Positions 1 to 9,551 of a stretch of DNA of 41,621 bases are shown piece by piece. Location: assembly GCA_937139495.1 (NCBI GenBank), contig CAKZQC010000011.1:1-41621 (forward strand), given 5' to 3'. Position numbers and translations under genes: made by a program. This stretch comes from an uncultured Saprospiraceae bacterium. GTDB lineage: Bacteria > Bacteroidota > Bacteroidia > Chitinophagales > Saprospiraceae. The notes below the pieces were generated by a model, which saw only the letters and a program-made list of their open reading frames with translations, had not been told where the DNA came from and made no database searches. Every line of letters begins with the position of its first letter. Position 1 is the stretch's first letter.

Positions 1-47
1 TTTTCTCTTCTTCATAACTCTAATTTAAGCTTTTTTTATCAACTTAA

Positions 48-191
48 CTACTGGTCTTGTTTTTGGGGTATAGGGCAGGAGTACATGTAAATTACAGTAC
101 TGGGACACAAAAAGGTGCTATTCAAGTCGATATGGATAAAAGTTTTTACGACGCAAAAGTCTTAGAAATGACTAAAAATCATGGTAATTAA
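48..191 (+). pseudogene. tail of a disrupted coding frame, possible polymorphic-toxin C-terminus
   Basis: A frame opens after a stop at 45-47 and runs to TAA at 189-191 without an ATG before 132. It encodes a tail that reads GYRAGVHVNYSTGTQKGA, then IQVDMDKSFYDAKVLEMT and KNHGN. The composition from about position 66 looks like real protein: Gly/Tyr/Asn-rich, then a charged helix. The first eight codons do not. The next gene starts 9 bases after the stop. A C-terminal fragment tightly followed by a small acidic protein is the arrangement of polymorphic toxin/immunity pairs, where toxin tails are swapped and leave orphan ends. I do not recognise the family. It could also be the degraded end of any other secreted protein. 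Confidence 0.35.
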
Positions 192-200
192 AATTATAAT

Positions 201-623
201 ATGTATAACATATTAACACATCCTATGCTGGACTCAATAAAAGAAGAGTTTACTTTATTGAAAGATGTAGATAGTCTAATAGATATTTTGTCTATTAAAG
301 AAAACTCTAATTATACTGTATATCAAGGGAATATTGATTGGAGTATTATAAAAAACACACATACATTAAATTGGGGAAGTTTAAGTTCGAATACAATTAT
401 TGAAAGAATGCATTTCTCAGCACTTAAAAACTATTCAAATTTATATATCCAAATTGGTTATGACGAAAAGCCAATGAAAGTGTCTTGTGAAATATTAATT
501 CTACATTGGGAAGAAATTCTATTTGCCTCAAATGAAGGATTTCCTGCTATGAGTCCAGATGGACAAATTTACTTTGAACTATTAGATACAGCCAAAGTAA
601 TTTATTCCAATTTTAAGATATAA
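201..623 (+). CDS. hypothetical protein, candidate immunity protein
   Basis: A 140-residue acidic cytoplasmic protein with no signal peptide or membrane segment. I do not recognise a family. Aromatic and acidic residues are spread throughout, and it contains the stretch CEILILHWEEILFAS followed by SPDGQIYFELLD. It begins 9 bases after the stop of the upstream fragment, in an AT-rich stretch without a Shine-Dalgarno sequence, as is usual in Bacteroidota. Size, charge and position immediately behind a protein tail fit an immunity protein, but that is inference from context only. Its base composition is more AT-rich than the large gene downstream, which would fit a horizontally exchanged cassette. 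Confidence 0.6.
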   Translation: MYNILTHPMLDSIKEEFTLLKDVDSLIDILSIKENSNYTVYQGNIDWSIIKNTHTLNWGSLSSNTIIERMHFSALKNYSNLYIQIGYDEKPMKVSCEILILHWEEILFASNEGFPAMSPDGQIYFELLDTAKVIYSNFKI

Positions 624-814
624 ACTTAAGTAAGAAATAAGGTGTTCCTCCTCAGAAGTAAGCCAACTACTACCACGCCATTGAGGTAAAAGCCGTCATT
701 GTCATGGTAGTAGGTTTTTATGTTCGTCGTCAGGGTGGCTCTTTAGGCTCGTTCTACAGGTACTAAGACTAGCTCTTTTTCATGATATGGTTTCTTTTGT
801 TTGACCACTTACAA

Positions 815-849
815 AAAAGCCCCTTGATATAAAATATCAAGGGGCTTTT
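815..849. terminator. bidirectional intrinsic terminator
   Basis: A perfect 16-bp stem (AAAAGCCCCTTGATAT at 815-830 with its complement at 834-849) has a three-base loop, with A and T tracts on the two sides. It can end transcription from the 201-623 gene and insulates the large gene that follows. Confidence 0.85.
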
Positions 850-946
850 GCATATAGGTAGCTCAATTTTTGCGGTAGAACATTGGTGTCTTCTTTGTTG
901 TTAATGGAGGGCAGGCTTTCGCTAACATAACCATAGGATATTTTTG

Positions 947-954
947 TATCTTTG
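947..954 (+). promoter_or_regulatory. -7 element of Bacteroidota-type promoter for the giant gene
   Basis: TATCTTTG matches the TAnnTTTG -7 consensus and lies 42 bases before the ATG at 997. No TTTG is present at the expected -33 position, so only half of the promoter is supported. Confidence 0.35.
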
Positions 955-996
955 TACGAGATATATTCCTACCACTGAACTATAAAACAATCGTTT

Positions 997-3900
997 ATGA
1001 AAATATTATTCTACTTATTTTGGAGTGTACTATTATTGCTAAGTAGTCAAATTTTAGCACAGCCTATTGTCAACTTGGGGGCAGATACCAGTCATTGTGG
1101 TAGTTATCTGCTAGACGCCGACAATGCAGGGGCGACTCATCTATGGAGTACAGGTGAAACGACTCGTACGATTGTAGCTAGCACTAGTGGCACGTATTGG
1201 GTGGACGTGCAGGACGGAACAGGAACTACGCGCGACAGTATTGATTTGATTATTTATACGAATCCTACTATTGGGAGCCGATTGGTTGATAGTAGCTATT
1301 GCGGAGGTATTATCAGTCTGAGTACAGGAGTGACCAATAGTACGATATTATGGTATGATTCTACGGGCTATTTGTTGGCATCAGCAGATACCCTTTTGTA
1401 TGATTTGGTGGCACCTGCCAAATTGTATTACGAAGCAAGTAACTTAGTACCTACAGGGATTTCTACAGTCGGTTTACCCAAAGATTTTACGGTAGCAGGA
1501 GCGGCAAACTATCGTACAGGGCAAAATACGAGGGGAATGCGCTTTGATGTACTGCAAGACTTTACGCTCAAAAGTGTTTGGATGAGTGTCAACGGTCCTT
1601 TTTCTGCTACCCTTGTGCTGAACAATGGGGCAGGTGCGACCTTAGAAACACTGCCTATTAGCTTTGCTGCAGCAGGGGATTATAAAGTAGAACTAAATTT
1701 TGATTTGGCTATCGGCAATGATTATGAGATGCTCCTAACGGGTATGAGTGGGGCAGGAAGTCCGTTTACGCACTTGCCCGTCAGTTGGAGCAATTATACC
1801 TATCCTTTCTTGGATATGAAAGCAGGAGCGGGAAGTGGAAATTCAGCCATGTATCGCTTTTTTTATGAATGGGAAACTTATTTTGCACCCAACGGTAACT
1901 GTGTCGGAGACAAAGACACGGTTGATATAGGGCTATCTCCAAGCCCTTTTGTGGATTTAGGAAACGATACTTTAGTCTGCGGTAATAGCTTATTGTTAGA
2001 TGCTACCTTTTCGGCAGGTACAGCGACGGTGTACTCTTGGAGTACAGGGGCGACCACACCGAGTATTCTAGTGACTAGCTCAGGACAATATATGGTTACG
2101 CTGACAGAAGCAGGACAGTGCCAAGCAATAGACACGATAAATGTAATCATTCAGAGTTATACTACTATTTTAAACCCACTGGCAGATAGTGCTTACTGTG
2201 GCGGTAGTGTTGTTCTTGCACCTGACCTAAGCACGCCCTTATTGGGTACGGTATTGTGGTACGATGCCAATGATTGTTTTTTGGCAGCAGGAGATTCTTT
2301 AGCCATCAATTTGCAGGCACCAACGACCTATTATTACGAAAGTACCAATGTAGTGCCTACGGGAGTCGGGACAGTGGGTTTGCCCAAAGATTTTACGGTA
2401 GCAGGAACTGCTAATTATAGAACAGGGCAAAATACGAGAGGTATGTTGTTTGACGTGTTGCAGCCATTTCTTTTGCGCAGCGTCTGGATGAGTGTCAACG
2501 GAGCTTTTTCGGCTACATTGGAGTTGCGAAATGCAGCAGGTACGATTATAGAAACTGTACCCATCAATTTTGCAGCAGCAGGAGATTATAAAGTAGCGTT
2601 GAATTTTGATTTGCCTATCGGCAATGACTATCAGATGCTCCTAACAGGTATGAGCGGAGGAAGTCCGTTTACGCATTTGCCTGTCAACTGGAGCAATTAT
2701 ACCTATCCTTTTTTGGATCTGAAAGCAGGAGCAGGAAGCGGAGACCCTTCTATGTATCGCTTTTTTTATGATTGGGAAACGTATTTCACACCCAATGGAA
2801 CTTGTATTTCGGATAGAGATACGGTCAATGTAGGTTTATCTCCAAGTCCTTTTGTGGACTTGGGCAATGATACGGTAGTTTGTGGCAATAGCTTAGTATT
2901 GGACGCTACTTTTGCAGCAGGCACAGCGACTACTTACTTATGGAGTACAGGAGCTACTACCGCTAGTATCAACGTAACGACTTCAGGTAATTATGAGGTG
3001 ACGTTGACGGAAGCAGGTATTTGCGAAGCAGCCGATAGAATCAATGTCGTGTTTGAAGATTACCCACAGGTGGTCAACCCGATAGCGGATAGTTCTTATT
3101 GTGCAGGGATACAAAGCTTCGGTGTGAATACTACCGCAGGAGTCGGAGAAGTACTTTGGTATGACAATGATGGGAGCTTGATAGCGACCAATTCAACAAT
3201 TGATTATACTGTGGAAAATAGCACAGCTATCTACTATCAGTCTAGCAATGTGCAAGCAACTACTTCGGCGACCATAGGTCGCCCCAAAGACTTTTTGGTG
3301 AGTGGTAGTGGATATTATATTCCTGGTCAAAACGGTCGGGGAATGCTCTTTGATGTCCTCCAAGATTTTTTGCTCAAAAGCGTCTGGATGAGTGTCGATG
3401 GAGCATTTTCTGCTACGATAGAGTTGATTGATGGAACAGGGAGTACGATTTATACTACGCCCATCAATTTTGCCACCGCAGGCGATTATAAAGTAGTATT
3501 GAATTACGATTTGCCTTTAGGTACTAATTATCAAATATTGTTGACAGGTATGACAGGCGGAAATCCGTTTTCGGATTTGCCAGTGAGCTATAGTGACTAT
3601 ACCTATTCGTTTTTAGACCTAAAAGCAGGGCAGGGTGGTAGTGCTGCCATGTATCGCTTTTTTTATGAGTGGGAAACTTATTTCAAGACCAGCAATAATG
3701 TTTGCTTTTCGCCACTAGACACCATCAATTTGACGCTTTTGCCAAGTCCTGTTATTGATTTGGGCGTGGATTCCGTTGTTTGTGGTGACTCGTTAGTGTT
3801 AGATGCTTCCTATGGCGGCGCTAGTCCAACCTATCGTTGGAATTCTTTCACAACAGCTTCTGACTTTACCGCTACTACTACAGGTAGATATTCCGTGACG

Positions 3901-6900
3901 GCTACCGAAAACGGTATTTGTAGTGCTTCGGATACCATCGAATTAGTATTTTTTTCAGCACCTAAGCTGTCAACTAATTTGCAAGACACAGCTTATTGTA
4001 GAGGCGATGCTTTACTGGTGGGCAGTGCCAGTGTTGGTACTGTTTTTTGGTTCAATGACAATGGGATTGTATTAGAAACAGGTGATAGTTTAGTGTATGA
4101 TTTGCAGACACCACAAACGATATACTATGCTGCTTCTAACTTAGTGCCCGTTGGGACTATGGTAGGACAATCAGCTACTTTTCGACCCACTGCTACAGGA
4201 AGTTATATCAATGGTCAGAACGGTCGAGGAATGACATTTGATGTCTATCAGCAGCTCAGTTTAGGAAGTGTAAAAATGAGTGTTAATGCTGCTTTTTCGG
4301 CAACTATAGAATTGCGAGACAACAATGGTATATTATTGTATAGCACGCCTATTACTTTTGCACAAGCAGGAAATTATGCGGTTAATTTGGATTATGATAT
4401 AGCAGTAGGCAGTGATTATGTGCTACTGATGACCAATATGTCTGGAGGTATTCCGTTTTCGGATATACCAATTGATTTTAGTCCATTTACCTATTCATTC
4501 TTGAAGCTCAAAGGCGGTTTTGGTGGAGATGCTAGAATGTACCGCTTTTTTTATGATTGGAAAGTGTTTTTGACACCCAATGGTTCTTGTCTTTCTCCCT
4601 TGGACTCTGTTCAATTAGATACGGTTATTACACCGTTTCCGAACTTAGTGGACGATGCTATTTACTGTAGGGATACCGCTATGGTTGATGCTAGTTTTGT
4701 GGGTGCCAGTTACAGTTGGAGTACAGGAAGTACCAATAGTTCTATTGCGGTAGCACAAGATGGCTTGTACGTCGTAACCAACACCTTAGGAAATTGTACA
4801 GCGGTGGATAGTACGATTGTCTATCTCAACCCAATACCTTTGGTACAGCTAGTTTCTACTGATACGACTACTTGCGTGGGTACGATACCCAGAGTAGCGA
4901 TTGGCAATGCTGACCATTATGCTTGGTTTGATGATGAAATAGGTGGAACAGCTATTGGTAAAGGGGCTAGCTTTGAATACAACGCTCAATCAACAGATAC
5001 GATTTGGGTAGAAGCAGCCAACTATTCGGAAAAAGAATATACAGCGGGGCAAATAGATACTTTTGTAACTGAATTTAGTGATTACTTTTTTCCTGATCAA
5101 ATCAGAGGTGTCGTGTTTGATGTACAGGAAGATATACGTCTCAAAGATGTACAAATCTATATTGCCCAAACACCATTTATTGGTACGGTACAGCTTTGGG
5201 ATGAAAATGATGTGCCGATTGATTCGGCTGTAAATTTAGTTGCAACAAGCGTTGGGAAAAATACACTTACCCTCAATTTTGATATAGCAGCTGGACAAGA
5301 TTATAAGTTAGTATTGACTCAATATAATACAACGGCTTTGTTATCAGAGCGTTTTTTCTTCTATTATCCCATCGTAAATAATGGCGTGACCATCAAAAAT
5401 GGATTACCTGATAGAAATAAATATGAATATTTCTATGAATGGAATATTCAAAAATTAAGTTGTCCTACGCCTCGTTTGCCGAATATTGTAACGGTGCTAC
5501 CAACGCCTACTATTGATTTTCCGAATGATACGATTGTCTGTGGGGATTCTATCCGCTTAGATGCCAGCAATGTCAATGCAACCAATTTTCAATGGTCAAC
5601 AGGAGAAACAACTACTAGCATATTGCTCAATACAACCCAAACGGTAGGACTAATAGCTACACTTGGAATTTGTACAGACGAAGACAGTACCAATGTTATG
5701 ATTGTGGAGCCACCAACATTGGTTGTGCCACCGAATGATACGACTATTTGCGAAGGAGATTTGACCTTGTTTGCTAGTGGTAATGCACCTTATTATGCGT
5801 GGTACACCAGCCAAGCGAGCAATAACCCCATTCTATTAGGCGATTCTATTATTCAAAGTTTTAGCGATACAACGACTCTTTGGGTGGAAGGAGTTGGCTT
5901 TTTGCCAAACGGAGATTATGTTGGTATAGACAAAGGAGATTTTTCTAATTTAGAAGTTTGGATAAGTCCACAAACGAGTTTGTACCCAACTAGAGGACTT
6001 GATTTTGTGGTCAACAGTCCAATACGATTAGACGAACTCTCTATTTATGTAGATGATACTACAGCAGCTACCTTGACAATTTTGAGAGGAGGATTCCCTG
6101 TTTATACTCAAAACTTGAATTTGACAACAGTCGGCGAAAACATAATCACACTCAATACACTGCTAGAAGCAGGCAGCTATACCATAGAGTTGAGCAGCGT
6201 GGTCGGTGGTCGTTTATTGATGGTATCGCCCATCAATAATATAGGACAATTTAATACACAAGAAATTAATTTTGTGGGCAGTACACCTTTATCTTCACAG
6301 TATTTGTATTTCTACAAATGGCGTGTTTCTACGCCTTCCTGTGCTACCGATCGTTTGCCGTTTACGGTATCGGTGCCAGCCCCACCACAGCTTACTTTGG
6401 TCGCTGATACAGCTACCTGTACCCAAAGTAGTTTAACGCTACAGAGCGTAGCCAATCCTATTGCAGGTTATACCTATGCTTGGAGTACAGGTGCCACCAC
6501 CGATTCTCTGGTGGTTAGTACCACCGATTATTATACTGTGACTGTTACCAATAATGGACAATGCAGCAGCAGCAAAAATATTTATGTACAATTTTTGACA
6601 ACGCCAGCCATGCAGGATATTGCAGATCAAAGTATTTGTACACCACAAACAATAGCACTGAGGGCACCGCTCAACGATGGTATTTTGGTATGGTATCAGG
6701 ATAGTAGCTTGTCGGGCGTGACGGCTATTAATTCGCCCTACGAGCCTTTTGTAGCAGATACTACTATCTTTTGGTCAGATGTTGCTCCTAGAGCCGTTAC
6801 TCGATTGGGGCAGCAGGCAAGTAGCAATGCCAACAAAAACAGCTCGTATTACAATTTTATTATTGCCAATACCTTTGATATGCAGCAGCATGGTATCTTG

Positions 6901-8430
6901 GATTCGGTCGCTATTTATGTAGCCGATGCACCCGCTACTATTGAGATTCAGTTGCTAGATAGCCTGAATAATTTGCTGTATAGCCAAACGACAGTTGTGA
7001 ATCAAGCGAGAGAAAAAGTATTTATACCTTTGGATTTTAATCTAGTGCCGAGTAGTGGATACCAACTGACATTCAATAATATGACTACGCCTGTTTTGGT
7101 AGATCAAAATGCTTTGCAAACCACCAAGAGCAGTGCTAATATTGCCACACTGACAGGAACTGTTTTTGCGGGGATTAATTACACCACGTTTTTTGATTGG
7201 CACTTTAGCTATGCGTATCCTACTTGCCATGCCGTGGGTGATTCGGCACTCGTGACGGTCGATGTACCAACGGTATTGCCCGATTCGGTTTATACTTGCG
7301 ATACGATTCTATTGTCGATGGAACACCCTATCGGGCAAGCGTACCAATGGAGTACAGGAGCTACTACCAGTAGTATTGTGGCTAATGCAGCAGGCTTGTA
7401 TATCGTGACGGTTACTACGAGTAGTTGTACGATTATAGATAGTACAGTTGTCACTAAACCGAAGGAAATTTTTGCGGCTTCGCTCAATGCTTCTTGCGAT
7501 TTCTTATTGCAAACAAATTATGAAGCAAATGAAGCGAGCTTCTTGTGGGAAACACAAGACACCACCGCCAGTATTCAGATACCGAGTATCGGGACATATA
7601 CCGTGACGGTCACCACCAATGATGGTTGTGTGTTAGCAGATTCTGTTACGATTACACAAATTGTGTTGCCGCCATTACCCAATTTGCTGCGCAATGTCAA
7701 TGCTTGTTTTTTCGATACACTAGACGCAACAGTGATAGGGATAGGCATGAGCTACCTCTGGAGCACAGGTGATACAACATCTACGTTGGTTGTCAATAGC
7801 AGTGACTTTTATAGCGTGACGGTAACGCACCCGTTGGGCTGTACTGGAACAGACTTTTCGATAGTAGATATTGATACGATACCAGTGGCAGGGTTTACAT
7901 TTTCGCTTTTCAATCAGAAAGATGTATCTTTCAATAACACGACTACAGGAATCAATTCTGGGACAACTTTCCGTTGGGAAATGGGCGATGCAGCAGGCAC
8001 GACTTACACACTTCCTTTTCCTTTTCATTCGTATGACTCGGTCAAGTGTTATGACGTGACATTGTATGTCAATGACGTTTGTGGAGTTGATACCGCATTT
8101 TACGAAAACGTGTTGAATGTGCCTGATAGCGTTTGTACGGATACAACAGTGAGTGTGTTCCAGTTGGCTGGTGTAGAGTTGTTGCCTTTTGAGGTAATGC
8201 CGAACCCCAATGAGGGGCAATTTAGTGTACAATTGGCGAACAGCCTAGAAGAAGAAACAAAGCTACAGTTATTGGATATCAATGGACGAGTAGTTTATCG
8301 GAAAATATTGCCAGTAGGCAATCAAATGATTTGGGAAATACAACCTGATGGCTTGCCAAGTGGTGTTTATTTTGCTCAGTTGAGCAATAGCCGCCAGCGG
8401 CAAACTCGTCGAGTAGTTGTTTTGAAATAG
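997..8430 (+). CDS. giant T9SS-secreted surface protein with tandem Ig-like/beta-sandwich units
   Basis: 2477 residues. A signal peptide (MKILFYLFWSVLLLLSSQILAQ) is followed by about seven units of ~290-300 residues. Each has an Ig/PKD-like half (V-D-L-G-N-D-T-x-x-C-G, then LWSTG-x-TT, SG-x-Y-x-V-T) and a second half with C-x-G, LWYD, YYE-S-N, G-M-x-FDVLQ, SVWMSV, an IGNDY-x-MLLTGM segment and MYRFFY-WETYF. That second half resembles a beta-sandwich domain common in secreted Bacteroidota proteins. Residues ~2296-2370 form a PKD-like domain (FRWEMGDAAGT). Residues ~2391-2477 form a T9SS type A sorting domain (VMPNPNEGQFSVQL, LPSGVYFAQL, C-terminal VVVLK). The protein should cross the outer membrane by T9SS and act as an adhesin or matrix component. 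No catalytic domain is visible. Long antisense open frames inside it are composition shadows. Confidence 0.93.
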   Translation: MKILFYLFWSVLLLLSSQILAQPIVNLGADTSHCGSYLLDADNAGATHLWSTGETTRTIVASTSGTYWVDVQDGTGTTRDSIDLIIYTNPTIGSRLVDSSYCGGIISLSTGVTNSTILWYDSTGYLLASADTLLYDLVAPAKLYYEASNLVPTGISTVGLPKDFTVAGAANYRTGQNTRGMRFDVLQDFTLKSVWMSVNGPFSATLVLNNGAGATLETLPISFAAAGDYKVELNFDLAIGNDYEMLLTGMSGAGSPFTHLPVSWSNYTYPFLDMKAGAGSGNSAMYRFFYEWETYFAPNGNCVGDKDTVDIGLSPSPFVDLGNDTLVCGNSLLLDATFSAGTATVYSWSTGATTPSILVTSSGQYMVTLTEAGQCQAIDTINVIIQSYTTILNPLADSAYCGGSVVLAPDLSTPLLGTVLWYDANDCFLAAGDSLAINLQAPTTYYYESTNVVPTGVGTVGLPKDFTVAGTANYRTGQNTRGMLFDVLQPFLLRSVWMSVNGAFSATLELRNAAGTIIETVPINFAAAGDYKVALNFDLPIGNDYQMLLTGMSGGSPFTHLPVNWSNYTYPFLDLKAGAGSGDPSMYRFFYDWETYFTPNGTCISDRDTVNVGLSPSPFVDLGNDTVVCGNSLVLDATFAAGTATTYLWSTGATTASINVTTSGNYEVTLTEAGICEAADRINVVFEDYPQVVNPIADSSYCAGIQSFGVNTTAGVGEVLWYDNDGSLIATNSTIDYTVENSTAIYYQSSNVQATTSATIGRPKDFLVSGSGYYIPGQNGRGMLFDVLQDFLLKSVWMSVDGAFSATIELIDGTGSTIYTTPINFATAGDYKVVLNYDLPLGTNYQILLTGMTGGNPFSDLPVSYSDYTYSFLDLKAGQGGSAAMYRFFYEWETYFKTSNNVCFSPLDTINLTLLPSPVIDLGVDSVVCGDSLVLDASYGGASPTYRWNSFTTASDFTATTTGRYSVTATENGICSASDTIELVFFSAPKLSTNLQDTAYCRGDALLVGSASVGTVFWFNDNGIVLETGDSLVYDLQTPQTIYYAASNLVPVGTMVGQSATFRPTATGSYINGQNGRGMTFDVYQQLSLGSVKMSVNAAFSATIELRDNNGILLYSTPITFAQAGNYAVNLDYDIAVGSDYVLLMTNMSGGIPFSDIPIDFSPFTYSFLKLKGGFGGDARMYRFFYDWKVFLTPNGSCLSPLDSVQLDTVITPFPNLVDDAIYCRDTAMVDASFVGASYSWSTGSTNSSIAVAQDGLYVVTNTLGNCTAVDSTIVYLNPIPLVQLVSTDTTTCVGTIPRVAIGNADHYAWFDDEIGGTAIGKGASFEYNAQSTDTIWVEAANYSEKEYTAGQIDTFVTEFSDYFFPDQIRGVVFDVQEDIRLKDVQIYIAQTPFIGTVQLWDENDVPIDSAVNLVATSVGKNTLTLNFDIAAGQDYKLVLTQYNTTALLSERFFFYYPIVNNGVTIKNGLPDRNKYEYFYEWNIQKLSCPTPRLPNIVTVLPTPTIDFPNDTIVCGDSIRLDASNVNATNFQWSTGETTTSILLNTTQTVGLIATLGICTDEDSTNVMIVEPPTLVVPPNDTTICEGDLTLFASGNAPYYAWYTSQASNNPILLGDSIIQSFSDTTTLWVEGVGFLPNGDYVGIDKGDFSNLEVWISPQTSLYPTRGLDFVVNSPIRLDELSIYVDDTTAATLTILRGGFPVYTQNLNLTTVGENIITLNTLLEAGSYTIELSSVVGGRLLMVSPINNIGQFNTQEINFVGSTPLSSQYLYFYKWRVSTPSCATDRLPFTVSVPAPPQLTLVADTATCTQSSLTLQSVANPIAGYTYAWSTGATTDSLVVSTTDYYTVTVTNNGQCSSSKNIYVQFLTTPAMQDIADQSICTPQTIALRAPLNDGILVWYQDSSLSGVTAINSPYEPFVADTTIFWSDVAPRAVTRLGQQASSNANKNSSYYNFIIANTFDMQQHGILDSVAIYVADAPATIEIQLLDSLNNLLYSQTTVVNQAREKVFIPLDFNLVPSSGYQLTFNNMTTPVLVDQNALQTTKSSANIATLTGTVFAGINYTTFFDWHFSYAYPTCHAVGDSALVTVDVPTVLPDSVYTCDTILLSMEHPIGQAYQWSTGATTSSIVANAAGLYIVTVTTSSCTIIDSTVVTKPKEIFAASLNASCDFLLQTNYEANEASFLWETQDTTASIQIPSIGTYTVTVTTNDGCVLADSVTITQIVLPPLPNLLRNVNACFFDTLDATVIGIGMSYLWSTGDTTSTLVVNSSDFYSVTVTHPLGCTGTDFSIVDIDTIPVAGFTFSLFNQKDVSFNNTTTGINSGTTFRWEMGDAAGTTYTLPFPFHSYDSVKCYDVTLYVNDVCGVDTAFYENVLNVPDSVCTDTTVSVFQLAGVELLPFEVMPNPNEGQFSVQLANSLEEETKLQLLDINGRVVYRKILPVGNQMIWEIQPDGLPSGVYFAQLSNSRQRQTRRVVVLK
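1067..7270 (+). repeat. seven tandem ~0.87-0.90-kb coding units
   Basis: Unit starts, marked by the VxLGxDTxxCG-like segment or its equivalent, lie near 1067, 1951, 2854, 3754, 4641, 5512 and 6391. A shortened eighth begins near 7272. Units 1-3 are very similar even at DNA level (the AAAGATTTTACGGTAGCAGG segment recurs near 1480 and 2380). Unit 4 is less similar and units 5-7 are clearly diverged. Confidence 0.85.
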
Positions 8431-8467
8431 AAGTTAACTTACTTAGTAACTTCAACTTCATAGAATT

Positions 8468-8503
8468 AAAAAGGTAGTCGCTATTAGTTGCTACCTTTTT
8501 TTT
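8468..8503 (+). terminator. intrinsic terminator of the giant gene
   Basis: Stem AAAAAGGTAG (8468-8477) pairs with CTACCTTTTT (8491-8500) around a 13-base loop and is followed by more T residues. It lies 37 bases after the stop codon. Confidence 0.8.
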
Positions 8504-8522
8504 AGTAATTTAATACAGTAGC

Positions 8523-9545
8523 ATGAACAAAAAAATTGGATTTGCAGTAGTAGGAATGGGGCATATCGGGAAGCGACACGCTACAATGATAGAACAGCAT
8601 GAAGAGGCTGAACTAATGGCTGTTTGCGATGTGCTACCAAAAGAAGCACTAGGAATAGAAACATTAGAAGTGCCTTTTTTTGGGGAACTAACGGCGCTAT
8701 TAGAATCAAATTTAGACATAGATGTAGTTTGTGTCTGTACGCCCAATGGTTGGCACGCCGAGCATTCTATTGCAGTGCTAGAAGCTAGCAAACACGTTGT
8801 TTGCGAAAAGCCAATGGCATTAACTAAGGAATCTTGTGAGGCGGTTATTTATAAAGCGTTGCAGCATAGCCGACAGGTTTTTTGTGTGATGCAAAACCGC
8901 TATTCGCCGCCTGCTGTTTGGCTCAAAGAAGTGATGCAGCAGCAATTGTTGGGCGATATTTTTTTGGTGCAAATCAATTGTTATTGGAATCGAGATGACC
9001 GCTATTATTACAAAAATGGAAAAAAACATCCTTGGAAAGGTTCTCTCCAATTAGATGGAGGTCCTTTGTTTACACAATTTTCGCATTTTGTAGATATACT
9101 TTATTGGCTGTTTGGCGACATCAAAAAAATACAAGCTCGCTTTGATAATTTTACACATCAGCACAGTACAGGTTTTGAAGATACGGGCATTGTCAATTTC
9201 GACTTAATCAATGGAGGAGTTGGTAGTTTTAGTTATTCGACGGCAGTCTATGACCAAAATCTAGAGAGCAGCTTGACGGTAATCGGGAGCAAGGGCAGCA
9301 TACAAGTAGGAGGGCAATATATGAACAAAGTAAATTATTGCCACATTCAAGATTATGAAATGCCGACATTAGAAGCAGCCAGTCCTGCCAATGATTATGG
9401 TACCTACAAAGGTTCGGCAAACAATCACATTCATGTCATTCAGAACGTTATAGATGTACTGAAAGGGCGAAAAGTAATCGCTACCAATGCACTGGAAGGG
9501 CTCAAAGTAGTGGAAATGATAGAAAAAATATACGAACAGAAATAA
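8523..9545 (+). CDS. Gfo/Idh/MocA family oxidoreductase, WbpB/WlbA-like sugar-nucleotide dehydrogenase
   Basis: 340 residues. An N-terminal Rossmann fold (residues 5-35, GFAVVGMGHIGKRH, GxGxxG type) is followed by the family's catalytic EKP motif (VVCEKPMAL, ~residue 94), then the C-terminal substrate domain with QNRYSPPAVWLKEV, WNRDDRYYYKNG, LDGGPLFTQFSHFVDILYWL and IGSKGSIQVGGQYMN. Family members oxidise a sugar hydroxyl with NAD(P). The QNRY, WNR and LDGG-x-x-TQ signature is that of enzymes I know from Bacteroidota polysaccharide loci, where they oxidise C3 of UDP-GlcNAc-uronate (WbpB/WlbA step). Substrate is inferred, not shown. It is the first gene of a four-gene operon ending in a PorE-like gene, with only 6 bases to the next gene. 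Other members act on inositol or free sugars, so specificity remains open. Confidence 0.85.
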   Translation: MNKKIGFAVVGMGHIGKRHATMIEQHEEAELMAVCDVLPKEALGIETLEVPFFGELTALLESNLDIDVVCVCTPNGWHAEHSIAVLEASKHVVCEKPMALTKESCEAVIYKALQHSRQVFCVMQNRYSPPAVWLKEVMQQQLLGDIFLVQINCYWNRDDRYYYKNGKKHPWKGSLQLDGGPLFTQFSHFVDILYWLFGDIKKIQARFDNFTHQHSTGFEDTGIVNFDLINGGVGSFSYSTAVYDQNLESSLTVIGSKGSIQVGGQYMNKVNYCHIQDYEMPTLEAASPANDYGTYKGSANNHIHVIQNVIDVLKGRKVIATNALEGLKVVEMIEKIYEQK

Positions 9546-9551
9546 CAAACA

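Larger units (their letters stand above)
624..996. other. intergenic region, no gene seen
   Basis: The 373 bases hold no convincing gene. They include an imperfect inverted repeat with 9-bp arms (CTACTACCA at 667-675, TGGTAGTAG at 705-713), a strong bidirectional terminator at 815-849 and a -7-like promoter element at 947-954. On the minus strand a short frame reads YYHDNDGFYLNG, which may be a gene remnant but is too short to support. Confidence 0.5.

Noticed and set aside
630..735. Minus-strand frame with YYHDNDGFYLNG
   Set aside because: Too short, no start, and may arise from the inverted repeat; not enough to call a pseudogene.
1067..7270. Regular repeats considered as a CRISPR or DNA satellite
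   Set aside because: Period is ~0.9 kb, in frame and with drift at third positions, so these are protein-domain repeats.
7720..8232. 170-codon antisense frame in the giant gene
   Set aside because: Low-quality composition (Cys, His, Arg, Tyr rich) and located opposite PKD and sorting domains that are clearly real.
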